A stretch of DNA of 64,000 bases from an uncultured Rhodospirillales bacterium (GCA_903835235.1 CAILMF010000005.1:1-64000), one strand, 5' to 3'. Positions 16,631 through 25,680 are shown, counted from the stretch's first letter. Numbers and translations: made by a program. The notes: generated from the sequence alone by a model not told the origin.

Positions 16631-17914
16631 ATGACCAGGTTCACCCGCCGCCATGCGGCGATGCTCGGCCTGTTGGGCGGGTTGGCGCCCAGCCTGCCGC
16701 CGGCCCCCGGGCGGGCGCAGCCTGGACCTTCACAGCCTGGGCCGGCCCATGCCGGGCCGAATGATGACGGCCCCGATATCGACGCCTTCCTGTCACATGC
16801 CGAAGGCGAGGCCGGTGCCGAGGTCAACGCCTTCCTCGGCCCCGGCGGCACCGACGTGCCGTTCTGGGCCCGGCTGAGCGAGGCCGAGCGCCCCAGCGTG
16901 ACCTGGGCGCCCGACCGCGCCGCGCCGGACTACCTCGGTCTGGCGGAGGAGCCGGCCAGCGCCGACAGCTTCCGCATCACCGCGGAGACGCTGATGCAGC
17001 ACGCGGCGCTGAACGGCTATGCAGTGCCGCCCAAGGGCGCCTGGCCGCAACGTGGCCCGGCGCTGCTGTTCGGCCTGCGCGGCTGCGTGCCGGTGGCCAA
17101 GGTGGCCAGCTTCGGCCCCAGCCTGGAGCTGCGGGAGAGCACGCCGAACCACCAGACCTTCCAGTGCACGCTGGGCATCCTGCGGCCGGACGGCACGCTG
17201 GCGGGCTTCCCGGCCTCCACCGTCTGCAATGCGGACTACATGTACGTGCAGACCAAGCTGGCCAGCGGCAAGTATGCCAACCTGCTGCCCACCGGCCTGC
17301 ACAGCTACAAGGTGGGCACCCACCGCGCCACCAGCCCCAACCCGCTGCCGGTGGCGTTGCTGCAGCAGCGCCAGGTGATGGTGCTGCGCACCCGCAAGCT
17401 GGACGACAACAAGATGCAGTTCCGCGCCAGCGACGACTGGGACGGCCCGCTGCTGCCCTGCGACAACATCCACGTGGCCTATGGCGACGACGACCGCCGC
17501 TACCCCCTGAAGTTCGACAGCGCCGGCTGCCAGGTGATCCCCGGCTATTTCCGCGAAGGGAAGATGACCGGCCCCTGGGCCGAGTTCTGCCGCGCCCTGG
17601 GCACCGTGGGCGCCGACTACGTGCCGGACACCAGCCGCAACGACGACACGGCGCAATACACCTACATGCTGCTGACCGGGCGCGAGGCCCGGCTGCTGGC
17701 GGCCGGCAAGCCCGACGCGGGGCTGAAGCGGCTGCGCTTCGGCTCCTCCGGCCCGGCCGTGACGGCGCTGCGGGCCAAGCTGCGGCTGCGCGCCGGCGAC
17801 CAGTTCGACGCCAGCGTGCAGGCCGCGCTGATCAAGTGGCAGCAGGACCAGGCGCCGCGCGCCACCGCCATACTGACCCCCGCCGAAGCGGCTGATCTCG
17901 GCGTGACATTGTAG
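16631..17914 (+). CDS. Tat-exported protein with C-terminal peptidoglycan-binding-like domain
   Basis: A 427-residue protein. The N-terminus (TRFTRRHAAMLGLLGG, then PGRAQ) looks like a Tat signal. A Gly/Pro-rich spacer follows, then a large region (about 85-340) with no recognised family. This region contains paired cysteines and a segment on 'GLHSYKVGTHRATSPNPLP'. The last 75 residues resemble a PG_binding_1 module (FGSSGPAVTALRAKLRLRAG, then ASVQAALIKWQQD). It is divergent from the secreted CHAT protease gene, suggesting shared regulation and a common envelope location. Possible roles are cell-wall anchoring or enzymatic modification; a proteolytic partner or substrate relationship is inference only. 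Confidence 0.6.
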   Translation: MTRFTRRHAAMLGLLGGLAPSLPPAPGRAQPGPSQPGPAHAGPNDDGPDIDAFLSHAEGEAGAEVNAFLGPGGTDVPFWARLSEAERPSVTWAPDRAAPDYLGLAEEPASADSFRITAETLMQHAALNGYAVPPKGAWPQRGPALLFGLRGCVPVAKVASFGPSLELRESTPNHQTFQCTLGILRPDGTLAGFPASTVCNADYMYVQTKLASGKYANLLPTGLHSYKVGTHRATSPNPLPVALLQQRQVMVLRTRKLDDNKMQFRASDDWDGPLLPCDNIHVAYGDDDRRYPLKFDSAGCQVIPGYFREGKMTGPWAEFCRALGTVGADYVPDTSRNDDTAQYTYMLLTGREARLLAAGKPDAGLKRLRFGSSGPAVTALRAKLRLRAGDQFDASVQAALIKWQQDQAPRATAILTPAEAADLGVTL

Positions 17915-17989
17915 CCAGCCGCCGGGCGCGGCATGCTGGCGGGCCTGAACCTGTCGAACGCTGCCGGAAGCGCACGGCAGGCTCAGGCA

Positions 17990-18046
17990 TTTGTTTGCGC
18001 GGCTGATTCGCGCCGCCGGTGATTCCACCGGCGACGATCAGGCGCC
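17990..18046 (+). repeat. Dispersed palindromic repeat, family A, copy 3
   Basis: TTGTTTGCGC lead, CTGATTCGCG, stem GCCGGTG-ATTC-CACCGGC, then GACGATCAGGCGCC. Relative to copies 1 and 2 the stem has gained T:A pairs in place of C:G on both arms, that is, compensatory change. It sits just upstream of the MmgE/PrpD gene start. Confidence 0.7.
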
Positions 18047-18063
18047 AGAGGAACGCCCCGCCC

Positions 18064-19458
18064 ATGAGCACCGAAGCCGCCCCCCTGCTGCCCAACGCCA
18101 CCCGCGACCTGGCCGCCTTCGCCGCGGGCCTGCGCTTTGAGGACCTGCCGGCCCGGGTGGTGGAACAAGCAAAACTGAACCTGCTGGACGGCATCGGCGT
18201 GTGCCTGCACGGCGCCACGCTGCCCTGGACCCGGCTGCTGCACCAGGTGGTGCTGGCCGAGGGCGCCACGCCCGCCGTCAGCCTCTGGGGCACGGGTGCG
18301 AAGGGCAGCTGGGCGCAGGCGGCGCTGGCCAATGGCACGGCGGGCCACGCCTTCGAGATGGATGACATCCACAAGGAAAGCGTGCTGCACCCCAACAGCC
18401 TGACGTCGCCGATTGCGCTTGGGTTTGCGGAAGCCCGCGGCGCGACGGGCAAGCAGATGCTGGCCGCCATCGTCGCCGGCTATGAATGCGGCACGCGCGT
18501 CGGCAATGCCGCGACCACGGCGCTGTTCCTCAACGGCTTCCACCCCCAGGGCACCAGCGGCACCATCGTGGCCGCGGCCACCGCCGGCAGCCTGATGCGG
18601 CTGGACGCGGCGGGGATGCAGAACGCCTTCGGCATCGTGGGCTCCTGCGCGGCGGGGCTGATGGCGGCGCAGGAAGGCGCCATGGTCAAGCGGCTGCACG
18701 CCGGCCGCGCCGGGGAAAGCGGCGTCCGCGCGGCGGAACTCGCGGCCCGCGGCTTCACGGGTATCAGCGACATCTTCGAGGCGCCCTATGGCGGCTTCCT
18801 CTCCTCGCTCGCCCGCACGCCGAAGCCGGAGAAGCTGACGGCGGGCCTGGGCGAGACCTGGGAGACGCTGAACACCGGCTTCAAGATGTACCCCACCGTC
18901 ACCAGCATCCACGCCGCGCTGGACAGCCTGCGCCGCGTGATGGCCGACGCTGGCCTGCGGGCCGAAGACATCGAGCGCATCGAGGTCGGCATCGGCCACA
19001 TGACCTACGTGCATTGCGCCTGGACCTACAAGCCCGCCGGCATCACCGCCGCGCAGATGAACCTGTTCTACGGCATGGCCGTGACGGCGCTGGCCGGCCA
19101 GGTCACGGCGGCGGCCTTCACGGAAGACAAGCTGGCGGCGCCCGAGATCATGGCCATGATCGGCCGCATCAGCGCGCATGAGGACCCCGAGCTGGAAGCC
19201 ATGGGCCCGGCCTTCCGCCACGCCGCCCGCCTGGTGGTGGTGACCAAGGATGGCCGCACCCTGCGCCACGAGGAACTGCACCGCCGCGCCAGCCCGGAAA
19301 ACCCGGTGACATCAGCCGAGGTCGAAGCAAAGTTCCGCGGCAACCTGGAGGGCATCCTGACCCGCGCCGAGCAGGACACGGTGGTCCAGGCGGTCGAGCG
19401 CTTCGAGACCCTCACCGACTTCGCCCCGCTGCTCACCGTGCTGGGCGCGCAGCGCTGA
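18064..19458 (+). CDS. MmgE/PrpD family protein
   Basis: A 464-residue protein of the 2-methylcitrate dehydratase superfamily (PrpD, MmgE, cis-aconitate decarboxylase, iminodisuccinate epimerase). It shows the N-terminal AKLNLLDGIGVCLHGA helix, the GTAGHAFEMDDIHKESVLHP segment with the His/Asp residues that line the active site, and GYECGTRVGNA. Length matches the family. The enzyme probably dehydrates or isomerises a di- or tricarboxylate. An SDR gene overlaps its stop by 1 nt (TGATG) and a CinA-type gene follows. Specific substrate unknown; methylcitrate is not supported because prpB and prpC are absent here. Confidence 0.88.
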   Translation: MSTEAAPLLPNATRDLAAFAAGLRFEDLPARVVEQAKLNLLDGIGVCLHGATLPWTRLLHQVVLAEGATPAVSLWGTGAKGSWAQAALANGTAGHAFEMDDIHKESVLHPNSLTSPIALGFAEARGATGKQMLAAIVAGYECGTRVGNAATTALFLNGFHPQGTSGTIVAAATAGSLMRLDAAGMQNAFGIVGSCAAGLMAAQEGAMVKRLHAGRAGESGVRAAELAARGFTGISDIFEAPYGGFLSSLARTPKPEKLTAGLGETWETLNTGFKMYPTVTSIHAALDSLRRVMADAGLRAEDIERIEVGIGHMTYVHCAWTYKPAGITAAQMNLFYGMAVTALAGQVTAAAFTEDKLAAPEIMAMIGRISAHEDPELEAMGPAFRHAARLVVVTKDGRTLRHEELHRRASPENPVTSAEVEAKFRGNLEGILTRAEQDTVVQAVERFETLTDFAPLLTVLGAQR

Positions 19459-20216
19459 TGCTGGCCGGCAGGCGCGCCTTGGTCACCGGCGCGGCGGGCG
19501 GCCTCGGCCGCGCCATCACCGCGGCGCTGCTGGCCCAGGGCGCCACCGTGGTCATGACCGACCTGATGGTGGCCGAGGCCTTCGAGCCCGACCGCCGCGC
19601 GCTGGGCGAGGGCGCCCGCTATGTGCACGCCGACCTGGCCAACGCGCGCGACATCGAAGCGCTGATGGCCGGTGCCGGCCCGCTCGACATCCTCGTCAAC
19701 AACGCGGTCACCCGGCACTTCGGCCTGGTGGAAGCGCTGCACCCCGCGGATTGGGACGCCGATATCGCGGTCAACCTGACCGCCTGCTTCCACACCATCC
19801 GCCACGCCCTGCCCGGCATGAAGCAGCGCGGCTGGGGCCGCATCATCAACGTCAGCAGCATCTACGGCCTGATCGGCGCTACGCAGCGCGCCGGCTATGT
19901 CACCACCAAGCACGCGCTGATCGGCCTGACCAAGGCGGTGGCGCTGGAATGCGCTGAGACGCCCATCACCTGCAACGCGCTTTGCCCCGGCAGCACGCTG
20001 ACCCCCGCCATCGCGGACCGCATCGAGGCCCAGGTGAAGCGCGGCCTGGACCCACGCGAGGTGGTGCTGGACAAGTTCTGGGCGGAGCGCCAACCGACGC
20101 GCCGCTTCATCGAGCCGGAAAAGGTCGCGGCGCTGGCCGCCTTCCTCTGCACGCCCGCGGGTGATGACATCACCGGCGCGGCGCTGCCGATGGATGGCGC
20201 CTGGTCCGCCATGTGA
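19458..20216 (+). CDS. SDR-family oxidoreductase (3-hydroxybutyrate dehydrogenase-like)
   Basis: A 252-residue Rossmann short-chain dehydrogenase. Motifs are TGAAGGLGRA (cofactor loop, residues 9-18), NNAVT, a catalytic Ser in INVSSIYG and YVTTK (Tyr/Lys). The loop CPGSTLTPAI and the following RGLDPREVVLDKFWAERQPT segment resemble D-3-hydroxybutyrate dehydrogenases, so a small hydroxy acid is the likely substrate. It overlaps the MmgE/PrpD gene by 1 nt and precedes the CinA-type gene by 13 bp. Confidence 0.85.
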   Translation: MLAGRRALVTGAAGGLGRAITAALLAQGATVVMTDLMVAEAFEPDRRALGEGARYVHADLANARDIEALMAGAGPLDILVNNAVTRHFGLVEALHPADWDADIAVNLTACFHTIRHALPGMKQRGWGRIINVSSIYGLIGATQRAGYVTTKHALIGLTKAVALECAETPITCNALCPGSTLTPAIADRIEAQVKRGLDPREVVLDKFWAERQPTRRFIEPEKVAALAAFLCTPAGDDITGAALPMDGAWSAM

Positions 20217-20229
20217 AGGAGAGACGACC

Positions 20230-20712
20230 ATGGACAGCCTGTTGCCCGTTGCCGCCCGTGTCGGCGCGCTGCTGAAGGACCGCAAGGAAACCCTCTGCAT
20301 CAGCGAGAGCAGCGCCGGCGGGCTCATCTCAGCGGCGTTACTCAGCGTGCCCGGCGCCAGCGCCTACTTCCTCGGCGGCGCCGTGGTCTACACCGTGGCC
20401 GCCCGCACGGAATTGCTCGGCCTGACGCGCGCGGCGCTGGCGGATGTGCCGCCTTCCACCGAAGCCTATGCGCTGGTGCTGGCCCGCGGCATGCAGGCCA
20501 GGCTTTCCACCACCTGGTGCCTGGCGGAGATCGGCGCCACCGGCCCCACCGGCAACCGCTACGGCTACAATGCCGGCCATGCCTGCTTCGCCGTGGCGGG
20601 CCTGAAGGAAGCCAGCGTGACGCTGGAAACCAACAGCCCCGACCGCATCGGCAACATGCGCCGCTTCGGCGTGGCGGCGCTTGAACTGCTGGAGCAGACG
20701 CTGAAGGGCTGA
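20230..20712 (+). CDS. CinA-like C-terminal (nicotinamide-nucleotide amidase) domain protein
   Basis: A 160-residue protein with only the amidohydrolase domain of the CinA/PncC family. ISESSAGGLISAALLSVPGAS with the nucleophilic Ser, VVYTVAARTELLG and EIGATGPTGNRYG are the characteristic blocks. Family enzymes hydrolyse NMN to nicotinate mononucleotide and ammonia. AAGGAG precedes the start. Its place at the end of a two-gene catabolic operon is odd for an NAD-recycling enzyme, and the sequence deviates from classical PncC in several positions, so a different amide substrate is conceivable. Confidence 0.78.
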   Translation: MDSLLPVAARVGALLKDRKETLCISESSAGGLISAALLSVPGASAYFLGGAVVYTVAARTELLGLTRAALADVPPSTEAYALVLARGMQARLSTTWCLAEIGATGPTGNRYGYNAGHACFAVAGLKEASVTLETNSPDRIGNMRRFGVAALELLEQTLKG

Positions 20713-20723
20713 GCGCGCCGCCT

Positions 20724-20773
20724 CAGAGCAATATCCGTTCTGATGGAATCATCAGAACGGATTTCTTGCTCTG
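20724..20773. repeat. Dispersed palindrome, family B, copy 1
   Basis: A perfect 13-bp stem ATCCGTTCTGATG/CATCAGAACGGAT closes on a GAAT loop, with outer CAGAGCA and TGCTCTG also complementary. It is followed by a second hairpin. It lies between convergent genes, so it could act as a bidirectional terminator. Confidence 0.75.
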
Positions 20774-20798
20774 CAACCTATCGAATCTCAAGCACGAA

Positions 20799-20829
20799 AT
20801 CCGCTCACGCTGATTCAGCGTGAGCGGAT
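20799..20829. repeat. Second hairpin between convergent genes
   Basis: A perfect 14-bp stem (ATCCGCTCACGCTG and its complement) closes on ATT. It begins with the same ATCCG as the preceding palindrome, so it may be a diverged family B unit. No T-run follows on either strand. Confidence 0.65.
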
Positions 20830-20882
20830 GGTGCTGTAGGCCGGGGCATCCAGTGCCGGATGCCCGGGCCTGACGGCGAGGC

Positions 20883-22070
20883 TCAAATCACCCCCTTCGC
20901 CCGCAGCGCCGCGATATCCGCCGGCGCATAGCCCAGCTCGCCCAGCACCGCGTCATTGTCCTGGCCCAGCATCGGCGGCGGCGCCGTCACCTTCGGCCCA
21001 CCATGCGCCAGCTTGAAGGCGGCGACCGGCACCGTCACCGGCCCCTGCACGCCCGGCATGCTCTCAAACCGATGCAGCAACCCGCGCGAGGCCAGATGCG
21101 GGTCGGCCATGGTCTCGTCCATGCGGCGGGTCCGGCTGGCCGGCACGTGCTTGCTTTGCAGGTAGGTCTCCCATTCGTCGGCGGTGCGGGTCAGCATCAC
21201 CTCGCGCAGCAGCGCGGCTTCCTCGGCACGATGCGTCTCGCGTTCCTTGTTGGTCCGCTTCGCCACCTCCGGCCGGCCCAGCGCCGCCCAGAGGCGCGCC
21301 TGCTGCCGCAGGTTGCTGGCGCCCAGCATCACCAGGCCGTCCTTGGTGGGGTAGGCGCTGTTAGTGGCGTGGGCGTGGTCATTGCCCTTGGGCGCGCTGC
21401 TCTTGCCGGTGCGGGACCACGCCGTGATGTGGCTGGCCTGCATCATCAGCGCCACGTCCAGCATGGCCAGGTCGATCCGCTGGCCTTTCCCCGTGCGTTC
21501 CCGCTGAAACAACGCGGAGGCCAGCGCGAAGGCGCCCATGGTGCCGGTGGCGTAGTCGATCGCCGGCGCCCCCAGCTTCAGCGGCGAGACCTCCGGCGTG
21601 CCCGTCGCGGCCATGATGCCGCTCGTGCTCTGGATGACATGGTCATAGGCGGTCTGCCCGCTGCGCGGCCCGCCCTGGCCATAGGCGGAAATGGAACAAT
21701 AGATCAGCCGCGGGTTCAGCTTGCTCATCGCCTCATACCCAAGGCCCAGCGCCTCGAAGGCCCCGGGGCGGAAATTCTCCACCAGCACGTCGGCGCGGGC
21801 GATCAGCGCCTGCATGATCGCGATGCCCTCGGCCTGCTTCAGGTCCAGCGTGATCGCGCGCTTGTTGGACCCCTGGGTCAGGAAGTAGCTGCCCATATTG
21901 GCGTCGTTCAGGCTCCAGTCCGGGCCGGAATCGCGGCTCTGGTCCGGCTCCCCCGGCGGTTCCACCTTGATCACGTCGGCGCCCATCAGCGCCAGCTGGT
22001 AGGCGGCGAAGGGGCCGGCCAGCACATGCGTGGCGTCAACGATGCGGATGCCGGCAAAGGGCTGCGTCAT
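20883..22070 (-). CDS. CaiB/BaiF-family CoA-transferase
   Basis: A 395-residue class III CoA-transferase. The N-terminus (GIRIVDATHVLAGPFAAYQL, then GADVIKVEPPGEPDQSR) and NKRAITLDLKQAEG are typical. The catalytic Asp is probably the one in APAIDYATG. Such enzymes move CoA between small carboxylic acids as free-standing catabolic activators. A GGAGG Shine-Dalgarno precedes the start. It is divergent from a branched-chain-type ABC transporter operon, which may import its substrate; the acid itself is unknown. Confidence 0.9.
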   Translation of the reverse strand: MTQPFAGIRIVDATHVLAGPFAAYQLALMGADVIKVEPPGEPDQSRDSGPDWSLNDANMGSYFLTQGSNKRAITLDLKQAEGIAIMQALIARADVLVENFRPGAFEALGLGYEAMSKLNPRLIYCSISAYGQGGPRSGQTAYDHVIQSTSGIMAATGTPEVSPLKLGAPAIDYATGTMGAFALASALFQRERTGKGQRIDLAMLDVALMMQASHITAWSRTGKSSAPKGNDHAHATNSAYPTKDGLVMLGASNLRQQARLWAALGRPEVAKRTNKERETHRAEEAALLREVMLTRTADEWETYLQSKHVPASRTRRMDETMADPHLASRGLLHRFESMPGVQGPVTVPVAAFKLAHGGPKVTAPPPMLGQDNDAVLGELGYAPADIAALRAKGVI

Positions 22071-22291
22071 GGGGGTTCCTCCGGTGATTTCCGCCCGATC
22101 CTGCCCAAGCCGCGGGCAATGCGCCATCCTGTCCCTTTGGCCACCCCTCTGGCCGGGCATGTGCGGTGATTTTCACTTGCTTCACCTTTCCTTTCCCCGC
22201 TGGTATGGCAGGGACAAGCAACGTCCGCCCGGCAAGGGCGCGGCAGGGGGAAGCGGATGGGATTGGGCCTGGCTCGCCACGAGCAAGCGGC

Positions 22292-23080
22292 ATGAGCGGC
22301 AATGCGGCCGCGCTGCTGGAAGTGCGTGACATTGTCATTCGGTTCGGCGGGGTTACCGCCGTGGGCGGCGTCTCCTTCGACGTCGGCCGGCACCAGATCT
22401 GCGGGCTGATCGGCCCCAATGGTGCCGGCAAGACCAGCCTGTTCAACTGCATCAGCGGCTTCTACCGGCCCAGCGAAGGCCAGATCAGCCTGGAAGGGCA
22501 GAAGATCAGCGACCTGCCGCGCCACCGGATGATGGGCCTGGGCATCGGCCGCACCTTTCAGAACCTGGCGCTGTTCCGCAGCATGACGGTGCGCCAGAAC
22601 GTGCTGGCCGGCGCGCATTGCCAGGGCCGCGCCGGCTTCCTCGCCGCCGCGCTGCGCCTGGCCTCCAGCACGCGGGAAGCGCGCGAGGCCGAGGAGCGCG
22701 CCCGCGCCCTGCTGGCCCTGCTGGACCTGGAGCAATTCGCCGAAATCCCCGTCGCCGGGTTGCCGTTTGGCTGGCAGAAGCGCGTCGAACTCGCCCGCGC
22801 CCTGATCAGCCGCCCCAAGCTGCTGCTGCTGGACGAACCCGCCGGCGGGCTGAACCATGGCGAGGTGGATGCCCTGGCGGAATTGTTCCACGACATCCGC
22901 CGCAACTTCGAACTCTCCATCCTGCTGGTCGAGCATCACATGAACCTGGTGATGCGCGTGTCGGACAAGGTGGTGGCGCTGAACTTCGGCAAGAAGATCG
23001 CCGACGGCACCCCGGCCGAGGTGCGCGCCACGCCGGAAGTCATCAGCGCCTATCTGGGTGAGCAAGCCCATGCTGCTTGA
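22292..23080 (+). CDS. livG: Branched-chain amino acid-type ABC transporter ATPase (LivG-like)
   Basis: A 262-residue cytoplasmic ATPase. Walker A is GPNGAGKTS and Walker B is LLLLDEPAGGLN. The signature loop reads LPFGWQKRVELARAL, the LivG-type variant (LPYGQQ) rather than LSGGQ, here with Trp before Gln. The start at MSGNAAALLEV lacks a good Shine-Dalgarno, and an upstream in-frame start cannot be ruled out. It heads a five-gene operon (ATPase, ATPase, permease, permease, receptor). Substrate class is hydrophobic amino acids or, equally often in this family, small carboxylates, aromatic acids or amides. Confidence 0.9.
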   Translation: MSGNAAALLEVRDIVIRFGGVTAVGGVSFDVGRHQICGLIGPNGAGKTSLFNCISGFYRPSEGQISLEGQKISDLPRHRMMGLGIGRTFQNLALFRSMTVRQNVLAGAHCQGRAGFLAAALRLASSTREAREAEERARALLALLDLEQFAEIPVAGLPFGWQKRVELARALISRPKLLLLDEPAGGLNHGEVDALAELFHDIRRNFELSILLVEHHMNLVMRVSDKVVALNFGKKIADGTPAEVRATPEVISAYLGEQAHAA

Positions 23081-23792
23081 GGTCCCCCCCCTGCTTGAAG
23101 TCAAGGGCCTGAAGGCCGGCTATGGCCCGACCTGGGTGCTTGCCGGCATCGACTTCGCGGTGGCCGAAGGCGGCGTCACCGCGCTGCTGGGCGCCAATGG
23201 CGCGGGCAAGACCACCACGCTGCGCGCGGTCTGCGGCATGATCCGCACCGAGGGCAGCATCACCCTGGCCGGCCAGCCCATCCAGGGCCGCGCGACGGAG
23301 GACATCGTCCGCCTGGGCGTCGCCCATGTGCCGGATGGCCGCGGCACCTTCATGGAACTGACCGTGGAGGAGAACATGCGGCTCGGCGCCATCACCCGGC
23401 GCGACAAGGGCGTCGCCGCCGACTTCGAGCGCATGTTCGAGTTGTTCCCCCGCCTGAAGCAGCGCTTCCGCCAGCAGGCCGGCACCCTCTCGGGCGGCGA
23501 GCAGCAGATGCTCGCCATCGCCCGCGCCCTGCTGCTGCGCCCGCGCCTGCTGCTGATGGACGAGCCCAGCTTCGGCCTGGCGCCGCTGATCGTGCAGGAA
23601 ATCTTCGGCATCATGGCCCGCGTGCGCGATGAGCAGAAGGTCTCGATCCTGCTGGTGGAGCAGAACGCCAACCTGGCGCTGGAGATTGCCGACCAGGCCT
23701 ATCTGCTGGAGACCGGCCGCATCGTCGTCTCCGGCCCCGCCGCCGACATCCGCCAGGATGAGAGCATCCGCCGCTCCTACCTCGGCTACTGA
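23070..23792 (+). CDS. livF: Branched-chain amino acid-type ABC transporter ATPase (LivF-like)
   Basis: A 240-residue ATPase with Walker A GANGAGKTT, signature LSGGEQQMLAIARAL and Walker B LLMDEPSFGLAP, all LivF-type. It pairs with the preceding LivG-like protein on the two permeases. It overlaps the livG 3' end. Two starts are possible: a GTG 12 nt earlier, or this ATG, which has GGTGAG 7 nt upstream and was preferred. Confidence 0.9.
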   Translation: MLLEVPPLLEVKGLKAGYGPTWVLAGIDFAVAEGGVTALLGANGAGKTTTLRAVCGMIRTEGSITLAGQPIQGRATEDIVRLGVAHVPDGRGTFMELTVEENMRLGAITRRDKGVAADFERMFELFPRLKQRFRQQAGTLSGGEQQMLAIARALLLRPRLLLMDEPSFGLAPLIVQEIFGIMARVRDEQKVSILLVEQNANLALEIADQAYLLETGRIVVSGPAADIRQDESIRRSYLGY

Positions 23793-23804
23793 GAGGCCCC
23801 GCGC

Positions 23805-24674
23805 ATGAACGGCTTCCTGCACCAGATCATCGCCGGCATCGCCACCGGGGGCATCTATGCCTCGGTCGCGCTGGCGCTGGTGATGATCTACCAGGCGACG
23901 CACCACGTGAACTTCGCCCAAGGCGAGATGGCGACCTTCTCCACCTATATCGCCCTCACCCTGGTCAATGCCGGCTGGCCCTTCTGGCTGGCCTTCGTCG
24001 CCACCGTCGGCATCAGCTTCTGCCTTGGCGTGCTGATCGAACGCGTGCTGATGCGGCCGATGGACAAGGCGCCGGTGCTGACCCATGTCGGGTTGTTCAT
24101 CGGCCTGGTGCTGGTCGTCTCCAACCTCACCGGCTGGGTGTTCGACTACACCGTCAAGCCCTTCCCGACGCCGTTCTTCGACGGCCCGCTGCTGGGCGGC
24201 CTGGTCAGCGGCCATGAACTGGGCAGCACCGCGGTCACGCTGGTGGTGCTGGGGCTGGTCTACCTGTTCTTCCGCCACACCAGCCTGGGCCTGGCCATGC
24301 GCGCCGCGGCGTTCAACCCCGTCTCGGCGCGCCTGGTCGGCGTGCGCGTCGGCTGGATGCTGGCGCTGGGCTGGGGGCTGGCGGCGGCCATCGGCGCCAT
24401 CGCCGGCATCATGGTGGCACCCGTGGTCTTCCTGGAGCCGAACATGATGCTCGGCATCCTGCTCTACGCCTTCGCCGGCGCGCTGCTGGGCGGCATCGAC
24501 AATCCGCTCGGCGCGGTGGTCGGCGGCTTCGCCGTCGGCGTCATCGAGAACCTGGGCGGCACCTACATCGTCGGCACCGAGCTCAAGCTGACCCTGGCCC
24601 TGGTCATCATCATCGGCGTGCTGCTGGTCAAGCCTTCCGGCCTGTTCGGCCGCGTCGTGCTGAGCCGGGTCTAG
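23805..24674 (+). CDS. livH: Branched-chain amino acid-type ABC transporter permease (LivH-like)
   Basis: A 289-residue inner-membrane protein with about eight hydrophobic helices. It carries the family hallmark NFAQGEMATFSTYIAL after the first helices and AFAGALLGGIDNPLGAVVGG near the C-terminus. It starts 12 bp after livF and stops 4 bp before the second permease. Confidence 0.92.
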   Translation: MNGFLHQIIAGIATGGIYASVALALVMIYQATHHVNFAQGEMATFSTYIALTLVNAGWPFWLAFVATVGISFCLGVLIERVLMRPMDKAPVLTHVGLFIGLVLVVSNLTGWVFDYTVKPFPTPFFDGPLLGGLVSGHELGSTAVTLVVLGLVYLFFRHTSLGLAMRAAAFNPVSARLVGVRVGWMLALGWGLAAAIGAIAGIMVAPVVFLEPNMMLGILLYAFAGALLGGIDNPLGAVVGGFAVGVIENLGGTYIVGTELKLTLALVIIIGVLLVKPSGLFGRVVLSRV

Positions 24675-24678
24675 CGCC

Positions 24679-25680
24679 ATGAGCGAGCTTTCCGAAGCCC
24701 CGCCCTCGCTGCGCAGCGCCACGGTGCGCCCGGCGCCGGGCATTCCGCCGGCGCTGCTCTGGGCCCTGGGGGCGGTGGCGCTGCTGCTGCCGCTCTTCAT
24801 GGCCGAGAGCTTCACGCTGTTCCAGCTCACCACCGCGGCGATCTACGCCATCGCCATCCTCGGGCTGAACATCATCACCGGCTACAACGGCCAGATCAGC
24901 CTGGGGCACGGCGCCTTCTACGCGGTGGGCGCCTATGTCGGCGCCATCATGCTGGACAAGCTGAACCTGCCCTACTGGTCCACCCTGCCGGCGGCGGCGG
25001 TCATCTGCGGCATCCTCGGCTGGGGCATCGGCCGGCCGGCGTTGCGGCTGGGCGGGCTGTATCTGGCGCTCACCACCTTCTCCCTGGCCGTCGCGGTGCC
25101 GCAGATCCTCAAGTATCGCGGTATCGAGGAATGGACCGGCGGCGTGCAGGGGGTTCTGGTGACCAAGCCGGACGCGCCCTTCGGCCTGCCGCTGAACCCC
25201 GACCAGTATCTTTATGTGCTGACCGTGCTGCTGGCGCTCGGCGTCTTCATCCTGGCCCGCAACCTCATGGCCAGCCGGCTCGGCCGCGCCATTGTCGCCA
25301 TCCGCGACCATGCGCTGGCCGCCGAGGCGATGGGCATGAACATCGCCAACATCAAGACCGCCACCTTCGCCATCAGCGCCGCCATCACCGGCCTGGCCGG
25401 GGCGCTTTCGGCCTTGGCGGTGGAATTCGTCTCGCCGGACAGCTTCCAGGCCTCGCTCTCCATCACGCTGTTCGTCGGCATGGTGGTGGGCGGCGTCGCC
25501 TCCATCTTCGGCGCGGTGTTCGGCGGGCTGTTCGTGGTCTTCATGCCCAACATCGCCGAGGGCCTTTCCAAATCCGCGCCCGGCGTCATCTACGGCATCA
25601 TCCTCATCGCCTTCCTCTTCTTGCTGCCGGGGGGCGTGGCCGGGCTGCTGCGCCGGCTCGGCGCCCGGCTGCGTCGATGA
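24679..25680 (+). CDS. livM: Branched-chain amino acid-type ABC transporter permease (LivM-like)
   Basis: A 333-residue permease. The hallmark NIITGYNGQISLGHGAFYAV follows the first membrane helices, and the EAA-like loop (RAIVAIRDHALAAEAMGMNI) and GPF-type C-terminal helices are present. The N-terminal 20 residues are polar and cytosolic. An ATG near its stop (ATGA) could couple translation of the downstream receptor, although a better start lies 27 bp further on. Confidence 0.92.
   Translation: MSELSEAPPSLRSATVRPAPGIPPALLWALGAVALLLPLFMAESFTLFQLTTAAIYAIAILGLNIITGYNGQISLGHGAFYAVGAYVGAIMLDKLNLPYWSTLPAAAVICGILGWGIGRPALRLGGLYLALTTFSLAVAVPQILKYRGIEEWTGGVQGVLVTKPDAPFGLPLNPDQYLYVLTVLLALGVFILARNLMASRLGRAIVAIRDHALAAEAMGMNIANIKTATFAISAAITGLAGALSALAVEFVSPDSFQASLSITLFVGMVVGGVASIFGAVFGGLFVVFMPNIAEGLSKSAPGVIYGIILIAFLFLLPGGVAGLLRRLGARLRR

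Noticed and set aside
20724-20829. CRISPR-like array of palindromes
   Set aside because: Only two hairpins of different sequence, no regular spacers and no cas genes.
22148-22165. Sigma-54-like TGGCCGG-N4-GTGCG before the liv-type operon
   Set aside because: Spacing fits but four consensus positions are wrong, including the first T of the -12 box; likely chance.
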